A DNA stretch of 64,000 nucleotides from Marinobacter sp. ATCH36 (GCF_023555055.1 NZ_JAMJPL010000001.1:682001-746000), one strand, 5' to 3'. Shown: positions 1 to 10,966, counted from the stretch's first letter. Notes: generated from the letters alone by a model not told the origin. Translations and numbers: made by a program.

Positions 1-188
1 ATCAAGCGTCTAAGAGTGAAGCCATGCGGGAAGCCTCGACAATGATCGGTGTGCCGCATTACCCCTTCTATGGTGTTATTGCGGTAGGTCTGGTCTTTTA
101 CGGACTGGTTCTCCTGGCGGACGCAATTCGGGGGGGGCAGCGACTCGTGCCGGTGGGTTCAAATGGCGAGCAGGGGGAAGCTTCATGA
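1..188 (+). CDS. TRAP transporter small permease (DctQ), C-terminal fragment
   Basis: An open frame enters from the left edge and stops at 186-188. The visible 61 residues contain one hydrophobic segment (around YGVIAVGLVFYGLVLLAD) followed by a short polar tail, as in the last membrane helix of DctQ-type small permeases. The stop codon overlaps the ATG of the large permease (ATGA), the usual arrangement in TRAP operons. The rest of the gene and the substrate-binding protein should lie outside the window. The family assignment rests mainly on the neighbour. Confidence 0.7.
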   Translation, partial: QASKSEAMREASTMIGVPHYPFYGVIAVGLVFYGLVLLADAIRGGQRLVPVGSNGEQGEAS

Positions 189-1504
189 CCTCCGTAGAGA
201 TTGGGATGCTCGGGCTGGTAGGACTGCTTACGCTAATCATGCTGCGGATGCCTGTGGGTGTAGTAATGATACTGGTAGGTGGAGTCGGATACAGCATTAT
301 TGCCGGTATCACTCCGGCCCAGTCAGTGCTCGCAAATTACCCTTTCCAGCACGCGTCCAGTTACTCCTTGAGTGTTATTCCCCTTTTTGTATTGATGGGG
401 CAATTGGCAGTGCAGTCGGGAATAAGCCGGGATCTGTTTGCTGCGACCTACGCATGGATTGGCTCGTTTCGTGGCGGCCTTGCGAGTGCCACTGTGGCTT
501 CTTCAGCTGGTTTCGCAGCGCTGTCGGGATCCAGTGTGGCATCTGCCGCCACCATGGGGTCGGTGGCCTTGCCAGAGATGGACCGTTACAAGTATGACAC
601 TGCCTTGGCGACCGGCACGGTCGCCGCTGGGGGTACGCTAGGGATCCTGATTCCGCCTAGTACTGGTTTCATCCTTTATGCGCTTCTAACAGAGGAGTCA
701 ATTGGTCAACTCTTCATGGCCGGGGTGATCCCGGGAATTATGTTGGCGCTGTTGTTTATCTTGGTAATCTGGGTGCAAACAAAATATCGCCCAGAACTTG
801 GGCCTCCAGGCCCGAAAAGTAATTGGCGGTGGAAATGGGTCTCATTGCTGCGCGCCAGTCCGATGCTTTTGATTGTCACGTTAGTTATTGGCGGTATTTA
901 CGCGGGAGCATTCACGCCCAATGAGGCTGCCGGTATTGGAGCCTTTCTGACCCTAATCGCGGCATTACTAAAGCGCACGATGGGCTGGCGGGATTTTATG
1001 ATCACGATACTCGAGACAGTGAAGATAAGTGGGATGGTCCTGTTTGTCGTCATCGGTGCTTATCTGTTCAATCCTTTTTTAGGGCTGACCCGCATCCCTG
1101 GAGAACTGGGTATCTTCCTCGGGTCGCTCGATATTCCACCGATGGTAATTTTCCTTTGTGTCCTGGCGTCGCTAATTGTGCTAGGGACGTTTTTGGAGGG
1201 CCTAGCGATTCTCGTTATGGCCATTCCCATCGTTTTTCCGATTATCGTTGGCTTGGGCTACGACCCGATCTGGTTCGGGGTGATGGTAGTGGTCACGCTC
1301 GAAATGGGGCTAATTTCCCCACCATTGGGAGTTATCGTTTTCGTAGTTCGTGGCGTTGCAACCTCCGTCCTGAAACGCGACGTACCATTGGCAACCGTTT
1401 TCAAAGGAATACTTCCATTTTGGTTGGCCATGTTTGTCCTAATGATGCTTCTGCTTATATTTCCTGAGTTAGTGCTGTATTTGCCAAACCAGATGTATAA
1501 CTAA
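185..1504 (+). CDS. TRAP transporter large permease (DctM family)
   Basis: This 439-residue, highly hydrophobic protein has the length and helix density (about 12 membrane segments) of DctM, the ion-coupled translocation subunit of tripartite ATP-independent periplasmic transporters. Typical DctM stretches are visible, such as LGILIPPSTGFILYALLTEESIGQLF near residues 155-180 and GLISPPLGVIVFVVRG in the C-terminal third. It works with the small permease (overlapping upstream) and a periplasmic binding protein to import an organic acid across the inner membrane. The substrate cannot be read from the sequence. The neighbouring porin and OsmC genes may belong to the same uptake locus, but spacing (about 145 bp to the porin) suggests a separate transcript. 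Confidence 0.9.
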   Translation: MTSVEIGMLGLVGLLTLIMLRMPVGVVMILVGGVGYSIIAGITPAQSVLANYPFQHASSYSLSVIPLFVLMGQLAVQSGISRDLFAATYAWIGSFRGGLASATVASSAGFAALSGSSVASAATMGSVALPEMDRYKYDTALATGTVAAGGTLGILIPPSTGFILYALLTEESIGQLFMAGVIPGIMLALLFILVIWVQTKYRPELGPPGPKSNWRWKWVSLLRASPMLLIVTLVIGGIYAGAFTPNEAAGIGAFLTLIAALLKRTMGWRDFMITILETVKISGMVLFVVIGAYLFNPFLGLTRIPGELGIFLGSLDIPPMVIFLCVLASLIVLGTFLEGLAILVMAIPIVFPIIVGLGYDPIWFGVMVVVTLEMGLISPPLGVIVFVVRGVATSVLKRDVPLATVFKGILPFWLAMFVLMMLLLIFPELVLYLPNQMYN

Positions 1505-1650
1505 CAGTGTTTTATACGCACGAAAAATATATTGATTAAAACAACTTAAAAAGTAAGAAAACCACGGGGCAGGGATTGGTGCCGGGGGAATTTATTACAG
1601 GGAGGTTAATAGATAAGTCAATTCAATTACAAAAATAGAGAGTTGCATTT

Positions 1651-2907
1651 ATGTATTATTTTAGCAAAGTAATAAAAAAATCGATTGCTTCATTGCCAAT
1701 TCTAGTATTGAGCATGGGCGCTGCATATGCACAAACATCAAAGGGCCCACCGTTGCAGGCCTATCCATCAATGGAGCCCGATCAGGAGCTTAAGAGCGGT
1801 GAAATGAGCCGAGTTGGTCCGCCGTCGAGCTGGCGACCCACTTTTCGTTTACCAGGCACTGAGACAGACCTTCGCATAGGTGGTTATATCAAAGCGGATT
1901 TCATTTACGATTTCGATAAGGATCTGGGAGCTGTCACCAATCCATTTTTAGCGGACGTGACACCCCGAGAAACTGATGGCAAGTTCAATGCACACGCATT
2001 AGAGACGCGTTTCAATATTGGTACGAGTACGCCCACGAAATATGGTCGACTAAACACCTTCTTTGGAAGTCATATGTTGGGACGACCCGGCCGTGGTGAA
2101 GAAGAGTTGCTTTCGATACGACATGCGTATGCCGAGCTTGGGTCTCTGTTGGCAGGCCGCACTTGGTCGAACGTTATGAGCTTCATTGCATCGCCACGAA
2201 TTGTAAAGTTGGGCAGCCCGACCGGAGGTGTCTTTACTCGTCCTGCGCAGATTCGTTACTCAATGAAGTTTACACAAGATCATCAGTTATCATTCTCGTT
2301 AGAGGATCACGACGCCATAATATCAAACGCCAGCGGCAATCCAACGCCGCGAGACGACGTTTCTGTTGCTACCAATTCCAGCGCACCGGCACTTACTGCT
2401 CGATATGAGTTCGGTCGTCGATTCGCCTTGGCAGGTATGGTGCGGGAGCTTGATGTGGAGAGCTCGGGCATTGACGATTCTGCATTCAGCTGGGGTGTCT
2501 ATGGGCATTATGCTCAACCCTTGTGGTCATCCGCTGTTTTAAAGAGTGCATTATGGGTGGGTGAAGGCAACGGCTCATATATGAGCCCAAGCCCGACGGA
2601 TGGCTATGTCAAAGACGGCAAGATCAAACCCATTGAACATGCATCGGGCTATGTGGCTCTGGAGCAAAATTGGTCTCCTCGGTTCACCAGTACGCTTGCC
2701 TACTCACGGGTCCAGCGTAGCGGTGTTCCTGACAGCCTCGCAGCAATTGAGCGTCGGCGAGTGGACACAATATGGGCGGACATATTCTTCAATCTCACGC
2801 CACGGGTAAATTTCGGACTAGGATACGCCTACGCCCGGTCAGAGCGGTTCGATGGCAGAAATGGTAATGCTAATCGAATCAACGCCATGATGATGACCCA
2901 GTTCTGA
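1651..2907 (+). CDS. DcaP-like outer-membrane porin
   Basis: The 418-residue product has an N-terminal signal peptide (charged start, hydrophobic core, cleavage near MGAAYAQ). A beta-barrel follows, with the DcaP-type opening IGGYIKADFIYDFDKD and alternating aromatic strands, ending in a terminal phenylalanine (MMMTQF) as expected for BAM recognition. DcaP proteins are trimeric outer-membrane channels for dicarboxylic and aromatic acids. The gene lies just downstream of TRAP permease genes, so it could provide the outer-membrane entry for the same substrate; this is inference. Base composition is lower in GC than in the aceEF and T6SS parts of the window. An AT-rich leader of about 145 bp precedes it. 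Confidence 0.75.
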   Translation: MYYFSKVIKKSIASLPILVLSMGAAYAQTSKGPPLQAYPSMEPDQELKSGEMSRVGPPSSWRPTFRLPGTETDLRIGGYIKADFIYDFDKDLGAVTNPFLADVTPRETDGKFNAHALETRFNIGTSTPTKYGRLNTFFGSHMLGRPGRGEEELLSIRHAYAELGSLLAGRTWSNVMSFIASPRIVKLGSPTGGVFTRPAQIRYSMKFTQDHQLSFSLEDHDAIISNASGNPTPRDDVSVATNSSAPALTARYEFGRRFALAGMVRELDVESSGIDDSAFSWGVYGHYAQPLWSSAVLKSALWVGEGNGSYMSPSPTDGYVKDGKIKPIEHASGYVALEQNWSPRFTSTLAYSRVQRSGVPDSLAAIERRRVDTIWADIFFNLTPRVNFGLGYAYARSERFDGRNGNANRINAMMMTQF

Positions 2908-3002
2908 GGCCAATTAAATACCTAATGGGCTGTATCGGTCCGTTAATACTGTCATTTGGGGGGCGGTTCAGATGCCCTCCGCATTTCAATAAAGGAGTTT
3001 TT

Positions 3003-4175
3003 ATGAACAAGATCGAGGAATCTGGACTGCCCCTCGCATTCCGAGTAAACGCCGCCGACGTGCTAAGCATCCCTCCCGCCCCTCACCGAAAGGGACTGGA
3101 TTATCGTACTGCGGTGCGCTCGTTGACTGCAATGCAAAAAGAAGCTTTGGTTCTCACTACTGCTGGCATTGCCTGGAGACTTACCAGCGATGAGGGACCG
3201 TACTTGAACGGCTTTGATATGGCACCTGCGCCGCTTGGCTTTCTGACTGCTGGGATGGTTAGTTCCTATATGATGGAGCTTCGCGCCTTGGCACGAGAAC
3301 GTGGTATCACCCTCCATCAGGTTCGCATGATTCAAGACAATTACTACACCATGGAGGGGAGTGCTCCGCGCGGTACTATGGTTGCTGGTGCGTTACCGGT
3401 GGACTTAGAAATCCAAATCGAGAGCGATGGTGAAACCGGGGCAGTCAATAAACTGCTCCAGGATGCCGTTCACGCGTCGCCCTTAAATGGACTTATGCGT
3501 GGTCGTCACGAGAGCCTGTTCACATTGACAGTGAATGGCGAAGTTGCTGACGTTGGTCGTGTGCCTCAGATACCCGAAGGAGCCTTGTCCGATCCGTCTG
3601 AGCGTTTCGATGATGCAGAACCTCGACCCACGTTGGATGAGGCTCTAATTCGAAAGGTAAACGCTGGAGAAATTACCGAAGGAGCCGGCGGACGTGGAAG
3701 CAGCCTAAAGAGTGACCAGCAGCGTACTCTTCACGTACAAGGTATCTGTGAAATTCGGTCTGATGGTTTGCTCGCGATTACGCAACATTTATTCAATCCA
3801 AAAGGATCTTCGTTCCAGTTTATCGCTGATGAAACCGGCGAGCAGGCGCCAGATCCGGCAACCCTCATCTCGGCAGGGCTAGGATTTTGCTTTATGACTC
3901 AGTTGGGGAGATACGCCCAGATCATGAAAAAGGATTTATCTGCCTACCGAATTTTGCAAGATACTTTCTTCACGCCAGGTGGTGGTTCCGGGCGGACTGG
4001 TAAAGCAGGTGAGGCTGACCCAGTAGAGACGCACGTCTATTTGAACACGACTGAAGGAGAAGATTTCGCTAGAGAGGTAGTGGATATGGGAGAGCAAACC
4101 TGCTTTTTACACGCGTTTTGCAAGACTGATCTTAAGACACGGATTCGCTCGACGTCCTACCGGCAGGTTGGGTGA
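3003..4175 (+). CDS. Two-domain OsmC family protein
   Basis: The start at 3003 is chosen because AAAGGAG lies just upstream of the ATG; the frame is open further upstream but without support. The product of about 390 residues looks like a tandem of two OsmC folds. The C-terminal half has the paired cysteines of OsmC/Ohr proteins: one in LGFCFMTQLGRYAQ and one in GEQTCFLHAF. OsmC proteins reduce organic hydroperoxides through such a cysteine pair. The N-terminal half is related in layout, but I see no equivalent cysteine pair there, so it may be structural. It is followed by a strong terminator, so it ends the accessory block at the left of the window. Confidence 0.65.
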   Translation: MNKIEESGLPLAFRVNAADVLSIPPAPHRKGLDYRTAVRSLTAMQKEALVLTTAGIAWRLTSDEGPYLNGFDMAPAPLGFLTAGMVSSYMMELRALARERGITLHQVRMIQDNYYTMEGSAPRGTMVAGALPVDLEIQIESDGETGAVNKLLQDAVHASPLNGLMRGRHESLFTLTVNGEVADVGRVPQIPEGALSDPSERFDDAEPRPTLDEALIRKVNAGEITEGAGGRGSSLKSDQQRTLHVQGICEIRSDGLLAITQHLFNPKGSSFQFIADETGEQAPDPATLISAGLGFCFMTQLGRYAQIMKKDLSAYRILQDTFFTPGGGSGRTGKAGEADPVETHVYLNTTEGEDFAREVVDMGEQTCFLHAFCKTDLKTRIRSTSYRQVG

Positions 4176-4235
4176 GTAGTATGTGGGTGCCCCGTCTGAG
4201 CGATCGATCTTAGGCTGCGAACAAAGATGTTACAG

Positions 4236-4266
4236 AAGGGGAGTGCTTGTAGCTCCCCCTTTTTTC
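4236..4266 (+). terminator. Rho-independent terminator after the OsmC gene
   Basis: GGGGAG and CTCCCC pair around a nine-base loop, and the stem is followed immediately by a run of six T residues. It lies about 60 bp after the OsmC stop codon. Confidence 0.85.
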
Positions 4267-4511
4267 GTGAGTGGCACCAGAAAATGTCTCATTTTGAGCT
4301 TGACCGTTAAACCTAGCTGGCGAAATTCAACTTTACCTTAGTTATTCGAGCTCACACCCGATGGAGTTAGCCCATGTAAACGGGCGAGACTTTATAAATT
4401 TTTACCTTTTTTGCTTTTGAACTTTTAACGAAACTGCCGGGAAATTTCTAATTGAATCTAAACAATAATTAATAGTCAGTAGGACGTTGTTTATCCTCTT
4501 TAAATACTTTT
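4267..4511. other. Gene-free leader of aceE
   Basis: About 245 bp of AT-rich DNA between the terminator and aceE. It should hold the pyruvate dehydrogenase promoter, but I see no convincing -35/-10 pair and no palindromic PdhR-type operator. No small ORF with a good ribosome-binding site was seen. Confidence 0.4.
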
Positions 4512-7187
4512 ATGGTGACGTGCATGATTTTCGATATTGATCCACCGGAAACGGGGGAATGGCTGGATGCGTTAGAGTCTCTGATTGAGAACGAAGGTGT
4601 GGACCGGGCAAAATACATACTTGAGAGGCTTTCCGAGCGGGCCAGCCGTGACGGCACAGAGCTACCCTACGCTATCACCACGCCATTCCGGAACAGCATT
4701 CCCGTCTCCCAGCAGACGCCAATGCCCGGCGATCTGTTCATGGAGCGTCGTATCCGCTCACTGATTCGCTGGAATGCCATGGCCATGGTGATGCGTGCCA
4801 ACACGCGCCCTGGCGATCTGGGTGGCCACGTTTCATCATTCTCCTCTGCGGCCACCTTATACGATGTCGGCTTCAACTACTTTTTCCATGGCGGCGATGA
4901 TAAACGCGAATCTGACCTGGTGTACTTCCAGGGTCACTCTTCCCCGGGTATCTACGCCCGTTCCTTCCTTGAAGGCCGTTTTGAAGAGAAAGATCTGGAC
5001 AAATATCGTGAGGAAGTGGACGGCACAGGCCTGTCTTCCTATCCTCACCCCTGGCTGATGCCCGATTACTGGCAGTTCCCGACGGTGTCCATGGGCCTCG
5101 GCCCCATCCAGGCCATCTACCAGGCCCACGTGATGAAGTACCTCGACAGCCGCGAGCTCATCGAGATGGGCGACCGCAAAGTCTGGTGCTTTGTCGGTGA
5201 CGGTGAGTGTGATGAGCCGGAAACCCTGGGCTCCATTTCCATGGCTGGCCGGGAAAACCTCAGCAACCTCATCTTCGTGGTGAACTGCAACCTGCAGCGC
5301 CTGGACGGCCCGGTTCGTGGTAACGGTAAAATCATTCAGGAACTTGAAGGTGTCTTCCGTGGTGCCGGCTGGAATGTGTCGAAAGTGATCTGGGGTCGCC
5401 ACTGGGATCCGCTGTTCGAGAACGACAAGGACGGCGTGATGCAGCGCACCATGGATGAGGTGTGTGACGGTGAGTTGCAGAACTTCAAAAGTAATGGCCC
5501 GGCCTACACCCGCAAGCACTTCTTTGGCAGGTATCCCGAAACCGCCAAGCTTGTTGAAAACCTCTCTGATGACGAAATCAACAAGCTCAACCGCGGCGGC
5601 CATGACCCGTACAAGATTTATGCTGCCTATCATCGCGCCGTTAACAACAACGGCGGTCGTCCAACGGTTATCCTGGCCCATACCATCAAGGGCTATGGGT
5701 TCGGAGAGGCCGGCGAGGCGCAGAACACCGCCCACTCGCTGAAGAAGCTGGATATTGAACAGCTGAAGGCTTTCCGTGACCGGTTCGCAGTGCCGCTGAA
5801 GGATGAGGAGCTCAACGACGTTCCCTATTACCGGCCGGCACCGGATAGCCCGGAAGTTGTCTACATGAAAAAGCGCCGCCAGGAGTTGGGTGGTTTCTAT
5901 CCAAAGCGGCGCAAAGACTGTCAGCCGTTGCAGATCCCCGATCTGGATATCTTCAAGGCGGTGCTGGACGGTTCCGGTGAGCGGAAAATTTCAACCACCA
6001 TGGCCTTTGTCCGGATACTGACGGCTCTGACCAAAGACAAGCGTATCGGCAAGCGCGTGGTACCGATCGTGCCAGACGAAGCCCGTACCTTTGGTATGGA
6101 GGGTATGTTCCGTCAGCTGGGTATTTACACGGCCGAGGGGCAAAAGTATGTTCCGGAAGACCGTGACCAGATCATGTATTACCGGGAGGACAAAAAGGGC
6201 CAGATTCTTGAGGAAGGTATCAACGAAGCTGGCTCCATGGCGGCCTGGATGGCGGCTGCAACCTCCTACAGCACCAACAATTTCCCGCTGATTCCGTTCT
6301 ATATCTTCTATTCCATGTTCGGCTTCCAGCGGGTGGGCGATCTGGCGTGGGCATCCGGTGACATACAGGCCCGTGGTTTCCTGATCGGCGGTACCGCCGG
6401 CCGGACCACTCTTAACGGTGAAGGCCTGCAGCACCAGGACGGGCACAGCCATGTTCTCGCCAACACCATTCCGAACTGCAAGGCCTATGATCCGGCCTAC
6501 GGCTATGAAATGGCCGTGGTGCTTCGTCACGGCATGAAAGAGATGTTCGAGGACAACAAGAATATCTACTACTACCTGACGATCGGGAACGAGAACTACG
6601 AGCAGCCGGCAATGCCCAAAGATTGCGAAGACGGCATCATCAAGGGTATGTACCTGTTCGAGTCGGTCGAAACCAAGGGGCGCAAGAAAACTCCCCGGGT
6701 ACAGCTGCTTGGCGCTGGTGCCATCCTCAACGAAGTGCGTGCTGCGGCCCAGATGCTCAAAGACGACTGGGGCGTTGCCTCCGATGTGTGGAGTGTGACC
6801 AGCTTCAACGAGCTGGCCCGTGAAGGGCAGCATGTAGAGCGCTGGAACCGTCTGCACCCGGATGACAAGGCCAAGAAAGCCTATGTCACCCAGTGCCTGG
6901 AGAATCAGACCGGGCCAGTGGTGTCTTCTACCGATTACATCAAGCTGCACTCCGAGCAGCTCCGGGCGTTCATACCCAAAACCTACCTGACTCTCGGTAC
7001 CGATGGCTTCGGCCGCAGTGATACCCGGGAGAAGCTGCGCAGCTTCTTTGAAGTTGACCGCTACTATGTAACGGTATCGGCGCTGTCAGCCCTGGCTCAG
7101 GATGGTGAGGTGAAGAACGATGTGGTTCTCGACGCCATGCGCAAGTACGGAATCGATCGCAATAAAACGAACCCGGTGCTGAGCTAA
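4512..7187 (+). CDS. aceE: Pyruvate dehydrogenase E1 component (homodimeric type)
   Basis: This 891-residue protein is the thiamine-diphosphate-dependent E1 subunit that decarboxylates pyruvate and acetylates the lipoyl groups of E2. The N-terminal region DPPETGEWLDALESLI is characteristic of the single-chain AceE. The ThDP motif is visible as GDGECDEPE followed about 30 residues later by NCNLQRLDGPVRG. Length matches the family. The start is uncertain: an in-frame ATG at 4524 would shorten the protein by four residues, and neither start has a strong Shine-Dalgarno. It is followed after 10 bp by aceF, so the two form an operon. No lpd (E3) gene follows. Confidence 0.97.
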   Translation: MVTCMIFDIDPPETGEWLDALESLIENEGVDRAKYILERLSERASRDGTELPYAITTPFRNSIPVSQQTPMPGDLFMERRIRSLIRWNAMAMVMRANTRPGDLGGHVSSFSSAATLYDVGFNYFFHGGDDKRESDLVYFQGHSSPGIYARSFLEGRFEEKDLDKYREEVDGTGLSSYPHPWLMPDYWQFPTVSMGLGPIQAIYQAHVMKYLDSRELIEMGDRKVWCFVGDGECDEPETLGSISMAGRENLSNLIFVVNCNLQRLDGPVRGNGKIIQELEGVFRGAGWNVSKVIWGRHWDPLFENDKDGVMQRTMDEVCDGELQNFKSNGPAYTRKHFFGRYPETAKLVENLSDDEINKLNRGGHDPYKIYAAYHRAVNNNGGRPTVILAHTIKGYGFGEAGEAQNTAHSLKKLDIEQLKAFRDRFAVPLKDEELNDVPYYRPAPDSPEVVYMKKRRQELGGFYPKRRKDCQPLQIPDLDIFKAVLDGSGERKISTTMAFVRILTALTKDKRIGKRVVPIVPDEARTFGMEGMFRQLGIYTAEGQKYVPEDRDQIMYYREDKKGQILEEGINEAGSMAAWMAAATSYSTNNFPLIPFYIFYSMFGFQRVGDLAWASGDIQARGFLIGGTAGRTTLNGEGLQHQDGHSHVLANTIPNCKAYDPAYGYEMAVVLRHGMKEMFEDNKNIYYYLTIGNENYEQPAMPKDCEDGIIKGMYLFESVETKGRKKTPRVQLLGAGAILNEVRAAAQMLKDDWGVASDVWSVTSFNELAREGQHVERWNRLHPDDKAKKAYVTQCLENQTGPVVSSTDYIKLHSEQLRAFIPKTYLTLGTDGFGRSDTREKLRSFFEVDRYYVTVSALSALAQDGEVKNDVVLDAMRKYGIDRNKTNPVLS

Positions 7188-7197
7188 GGAGACCGCT

Positions 7198-8868
7198 ATG
7201 AGTGAGCAGGAAATCAAGGTTCCGGATCTCGGCGGTGCGGACGAGGTTGAGGTTATTGAAATACTCGTCAGCAAAGGGGATTCGGTTGAAGAAGAAGATC
7301 CGATACTGACGGTCGAGTCCGATAAGGCGTCCGTTGAGTTGCCTTCGCCCGGTGCAGGCAAGATCACCAAAATCACCGTCAAGGTGGGTGACAAGGTCAA
7401 GGAAGGCGATGTTGTGGGCATGATGGAAGCCAGCGGTGATGCTGGTGGTTCTGATGACGAAAAAGATACTAAAGAAGCTGGCTTCAGCAAGAGCGTTAAG
7501 CCCGATCTCAAATCCGAAGGCAAGGCTAAAAAGGAGCCGGCACCAAAAAAGAATACTGGTTTCCGCTTGGTGACCGCGAAGGTACCGGCGCTAGACGGCT
7601 TGGAGCATGTGCCAATTATCGAAATCAACGTCAATGAAGGCGATGAGGTAGGGGTGGATGATCCACTGGTCACCGTTGAATCCGACAAGGCGACCATGGA
7701 GATCCCTTCGCCTTATGCAGGGGCGGTAGGCAAGATCTTGGTATCTGAAGGCGAAAGGATTTCGGAAGGTCATGAACTGGTTGAAATGACCATTGTTGAA
7801 GATAACGGCCAAGGTGAAGAGATTGGTTGGGAAGACACATGCTCTGAGCCGCCGGAGTCTTCCATTAGCGACAAACAGGAAGGCAAAGCCGAGACGGAAA
7901 GAAACAGTGAAGAACCGAAGCCGGCGCAGCCGTCTGCCACTCACGAACCGCCCACTCCCGGCGCCAAGATTCACGCTGGCCCGGCGGTGCGCAAGCTAGC
8001 CCGGGAATTCGGCGCAGATCTTGCCCGCATCAAAGGCTCCGGCCCTAAATTTCGTATCATCAAAGATGATGTGCAGGCTTTTGTTAAGAGCCAGCTGCGG
8101 CAGGACGGTACGGTGGCTGGTGACAGTGGTTCCAGTATCCCCGGTGTGAAGCTGCCGGACTTCAGCCAGTTTGGTGAGGTCAAGCGTGAAGCCATGTCGC
8201 GGATGATGTTCGCCACCGCGAATAACATGCAGCGCAGCTGGCTGAACGTACCGCACGTGACCCAGTTCGAGGATGCGGACATCACCGACATGGAGGATTT
8301 CCGCAAGGCCCAGAAGGCTGCCGGCGAGAAGAAGGGCGTGAAGATGACGCCGTTGCCGTTCCTGCTGAAGGCCTGTGCCACGGCGCTGGCGGAGCTGCCA
8401 CAGTTCAACGTGTCTCTGGACATGGAGCGCAAGGAAGTGGTGCGCAAGCAGTTTATTCACATCGGCATTGCGGTGGATACGCCCAACGGGTTAATGGTGC
8501 CGGTGATCAGGGATGTGGACAAGAAGGGGCTTTGGGAGCTTGCGGCAGAGAGTGCGGAGCTGGCGCAGAAGGCCAGGGACAAGCAGCTGAAGCCGGCTGA
8601 AACGCAGGGGGCCTGCTTTACCATCACCAGTCTGGGTGGTATCGGGGGTACGGCGTTTACGCCGATTGTGAATACACCGGAGGTGGCAATTCTTGGGGTG
8701 TCCAAGGCGGCAATGAAGCCGGTCTGGGATGGCAAGGGTTTCCAGCCGCGGCTGATGTTGCCGCTGTCTCTGTCCTATGATCATCGGGCGGTGAATGGTG
8801 TAGATGGTGGCAAGTTAATCAGTCTAATAGGTGATCTACTGGGCGACCTTAGGAGATTGTTACTCTGA
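7198..8868 (+). CDS. aceF: Dihydrolipoamide acetyltransferase, E2 of pyruvate dehydrogenase
   Basis: The 556-residue product has two N-terminal lipoyl domains, with lipoylated lysines at about residues 43 and 164, both in the context ESDKA. A linker leads to a peripheral-subunit-binding domain near 258-295 (AGPAVRKLAREFGADL) and then to the catalytic domain. The active-site motif SYDHRAVNGVDG lies close to the C-terminus, and the protein ends in the typical RRLLL. A good ribosome-binding site (AAGGAG) precedes the ATG. It transfers acetyl groups from E1 to CoA. E. coli AceF has three lipoyl domains; two is common in other gammaproteobacteria. An IS element starts 53 bp after the stop, so any operon extension is interrupted. 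Confidence 0.97.
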   Translation: MSEQEIKVPDLGGADEVEVIEILVSKGDSVEEEDPILTVESDKASVELPSPGAGKITKITVKVGDKVKEGDVVGMMEASGDAGGSDDEKDTKEAGFSKSVKPDLKSEGKAKKEPAPKKNTGFRLVTAKVPALDGLEHVPIIEINVNEGDEVGVDDPLVTVESDKATMEIPSPYAGAVGKILVSEGERISEGHELVEMTIVEDNGQGEEIGWEDTCSEPPESSISDKQEGKAETERNSEEPKPAQPSATHEPPTPGAKIHAGPAVRKLAREFGADLARIKGSGPKFRIIKDDVQAFVKSQLRQDGTVAGDSGSSIPGVKLPDFSQFGEVKREAMSRMMFATANNMQRSWLNVPHVTQFEDADITDMEDFRKAQKAAGEKKGVKMTPLPFLLKACATALAELPQFNVSLDMERKEVVRKQFIHIGIAVDTPNGLMVPVIRDVDKKGLWELAAESAELAQKARDKQLKPAETQGACFTITSLGGIGGTAFTPIVNTPEVAILGVSKAAMKPVWDGKGFQPRLMLPLSLSYDHRAVNGVDGGKLISLIGDLLGDLRRLLL

Positions 8869-8988
8869 AGAAAATTCCCTGATTAAGCGCATGTTCGTTG
8901 GCGAGCTTCTGACTATTACTATGTAGTGGTTCAATGATTCCGGACACCAACGTAGGTGGTAATATCGCCACCATAAACGAGGTGTCTG

Positions 8989-10151
<1,163 letters not shown>

Positions 10152-10176
10152 CCACTACACTACCACCTCTGCAAGG

Positions 10177-10195
10177 TGTAGTGGTTAAATGATTC
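10177..10195 (+). repeat. IS-end-like repeat next to the IS
   Basis: The 19 bases beginning TGTAGTGGTT match the left terminal repeat of the IS at 17-18 positions and lie 17 bp beyond its right end, in the orientation of a second left end. It may be the stub of a tandem copy, or the pre-existing target that attracted the insertion. A shorter related copy is at 10492. Confidence 0.55.
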
Positions 10196-10298
10196 GCCGA
10201 GAGTGATTGAAATGCTTTGGGAGTTTAGACAGGGTTGTATTTGTGTACATTAAAAAATCTACTGGCTAAATCCCACGTTATCAAATTACAAGGTTTTA

Positions 10299-10496
10299 AT
10301 GTGTGACATGAAGTTAAATTTTCCGAAAGCTGTGGCTGTGTCCCTAATTGTTGGTTCCTTCCTTAACCTGATTAATCAGTGGGAAGGCATTTTTGCAAAT
10401 GATTCTGTCGATGGACTTAAACTAACACTTACTTACATGGTGCCTTTTTTTGTTTTTCTGTTTGGGCAGTGGAGTAGCAGACATACTCGTTTGTAG
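10299..10496 (+). CDS. Small two-helix membrane protein, NrtS-like
   Basis: A 65-residue protein with two hydrophobic segments (about residues 11-26 and 43-57) around a short polar loop. The pattern (VGSFLNLINQWEGIF ... LTYMVPFFVFLFGQ) resembles the NrtS family of small nitrate/nitrite transport proteins, though I cannot confirm this by alignment. An AAGG lies a few bases upstream of the ATG at 10299; a second ATG at 10308 is possible. It is flanked on both sides by copies of the TGTAGTGG repeat (10177 and 10492), so it may have been carried in as a small unit. Confidence 0.5.
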   Translation: MCDMKLNFPKAVAVSLIVGSFLNLINQWEGIFANDSVDGLKLTLTYMVPFFVFLFGQWSSRHTRL

Positions 10497-10507
10497 TGGT
10501 TAATTGT
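10492..10507 (+). repeat. Second IS-end-like direct repeat
   Basis: TGTAGTGGTTAATTGT repeats the first bases of the IS left end (8922) and of the repeat at 10177. The copies at 10177 and 10492 bracket the NrtS-like gene 315 bp apart. Confidence 0.45.
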
Positions 10508-10956
10508 ATGTCTCTAAAGGTGGAAAAAAGGATCGAAAGAAGGGCATCCCTCAAACTAGCTTTAGTCAGATTGCATTCATCGAATGGCTCCTAAAACTGA
10601 GTAGTAGTGATGTAGATTCAGCCGTGAAATGGGCTGAAGAGATTGGGCTAACTGACTTTGAGTTAGAAAGCTTGAACCGCATTGACTGGCTTCAATTTGT
10701 TTGCGAGCGATTTGCATCAAGGGAGAATTACCCCGATGCATTCCATCTTTGGGCCGCAGAGCGCAATGGAATCGATGTTTTTCTAACTCTGGAAAAGAAA
10801 TTGCCTAATAAAGTGCAACAGATCAAGTCTGAGAAGAATGCAAATTTCAGGATTGGCACTGAAGTATTGAGGCCGTTGGAGTTTTTGAAAATCTTGGGTG
10901 TTTCCGAACTGGACCACGTGCCGGTAAGACCGGGTAGATTTTATACCGCTATTTGA
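10504..10956 (+). CDS. Hypothetical protein, probable cassette gene
   Basis: I do not recognise a family. The 150-residue product is soluble and mostly helical, with a basic N-terminus (KGGKKDRKKG), then an amphipathic region (FIEWLLKLSSSDVDSAVKWAEEIGL). No ATG is available, so the start is TTG at 10504, immediately after the TGTAGTGG repeat and without a clear ribosome-binding site; the true start may differ. Its stop codon lies 11 bp before an attC-like structure, the geometry of an integron gene cassette. GC is lower than in the core genes around it. Confidence 0.5.
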   Translation: MYVSKGGKKDRKKGIPQTSFSQIAFIEWLLKLSSSDVDSAVKWAEEIGLTDFELESLNRIDWLQFVCERFASRENYPDAFHLWAAERNGIDVFLTLEKKLPNKVQQIKSEKNANFRIGTEVLRPLEFLKILGVSELDHVPVRPGRFYTAI

Positions 10957-10966
10957 ATCGATAAAT

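Noticed and set aside
4857..6950. Long minus-strand frames opposite aceE
   Set aside because: Antisense to conserved catalytic sequence with no homology; typical high-GC artefacts.
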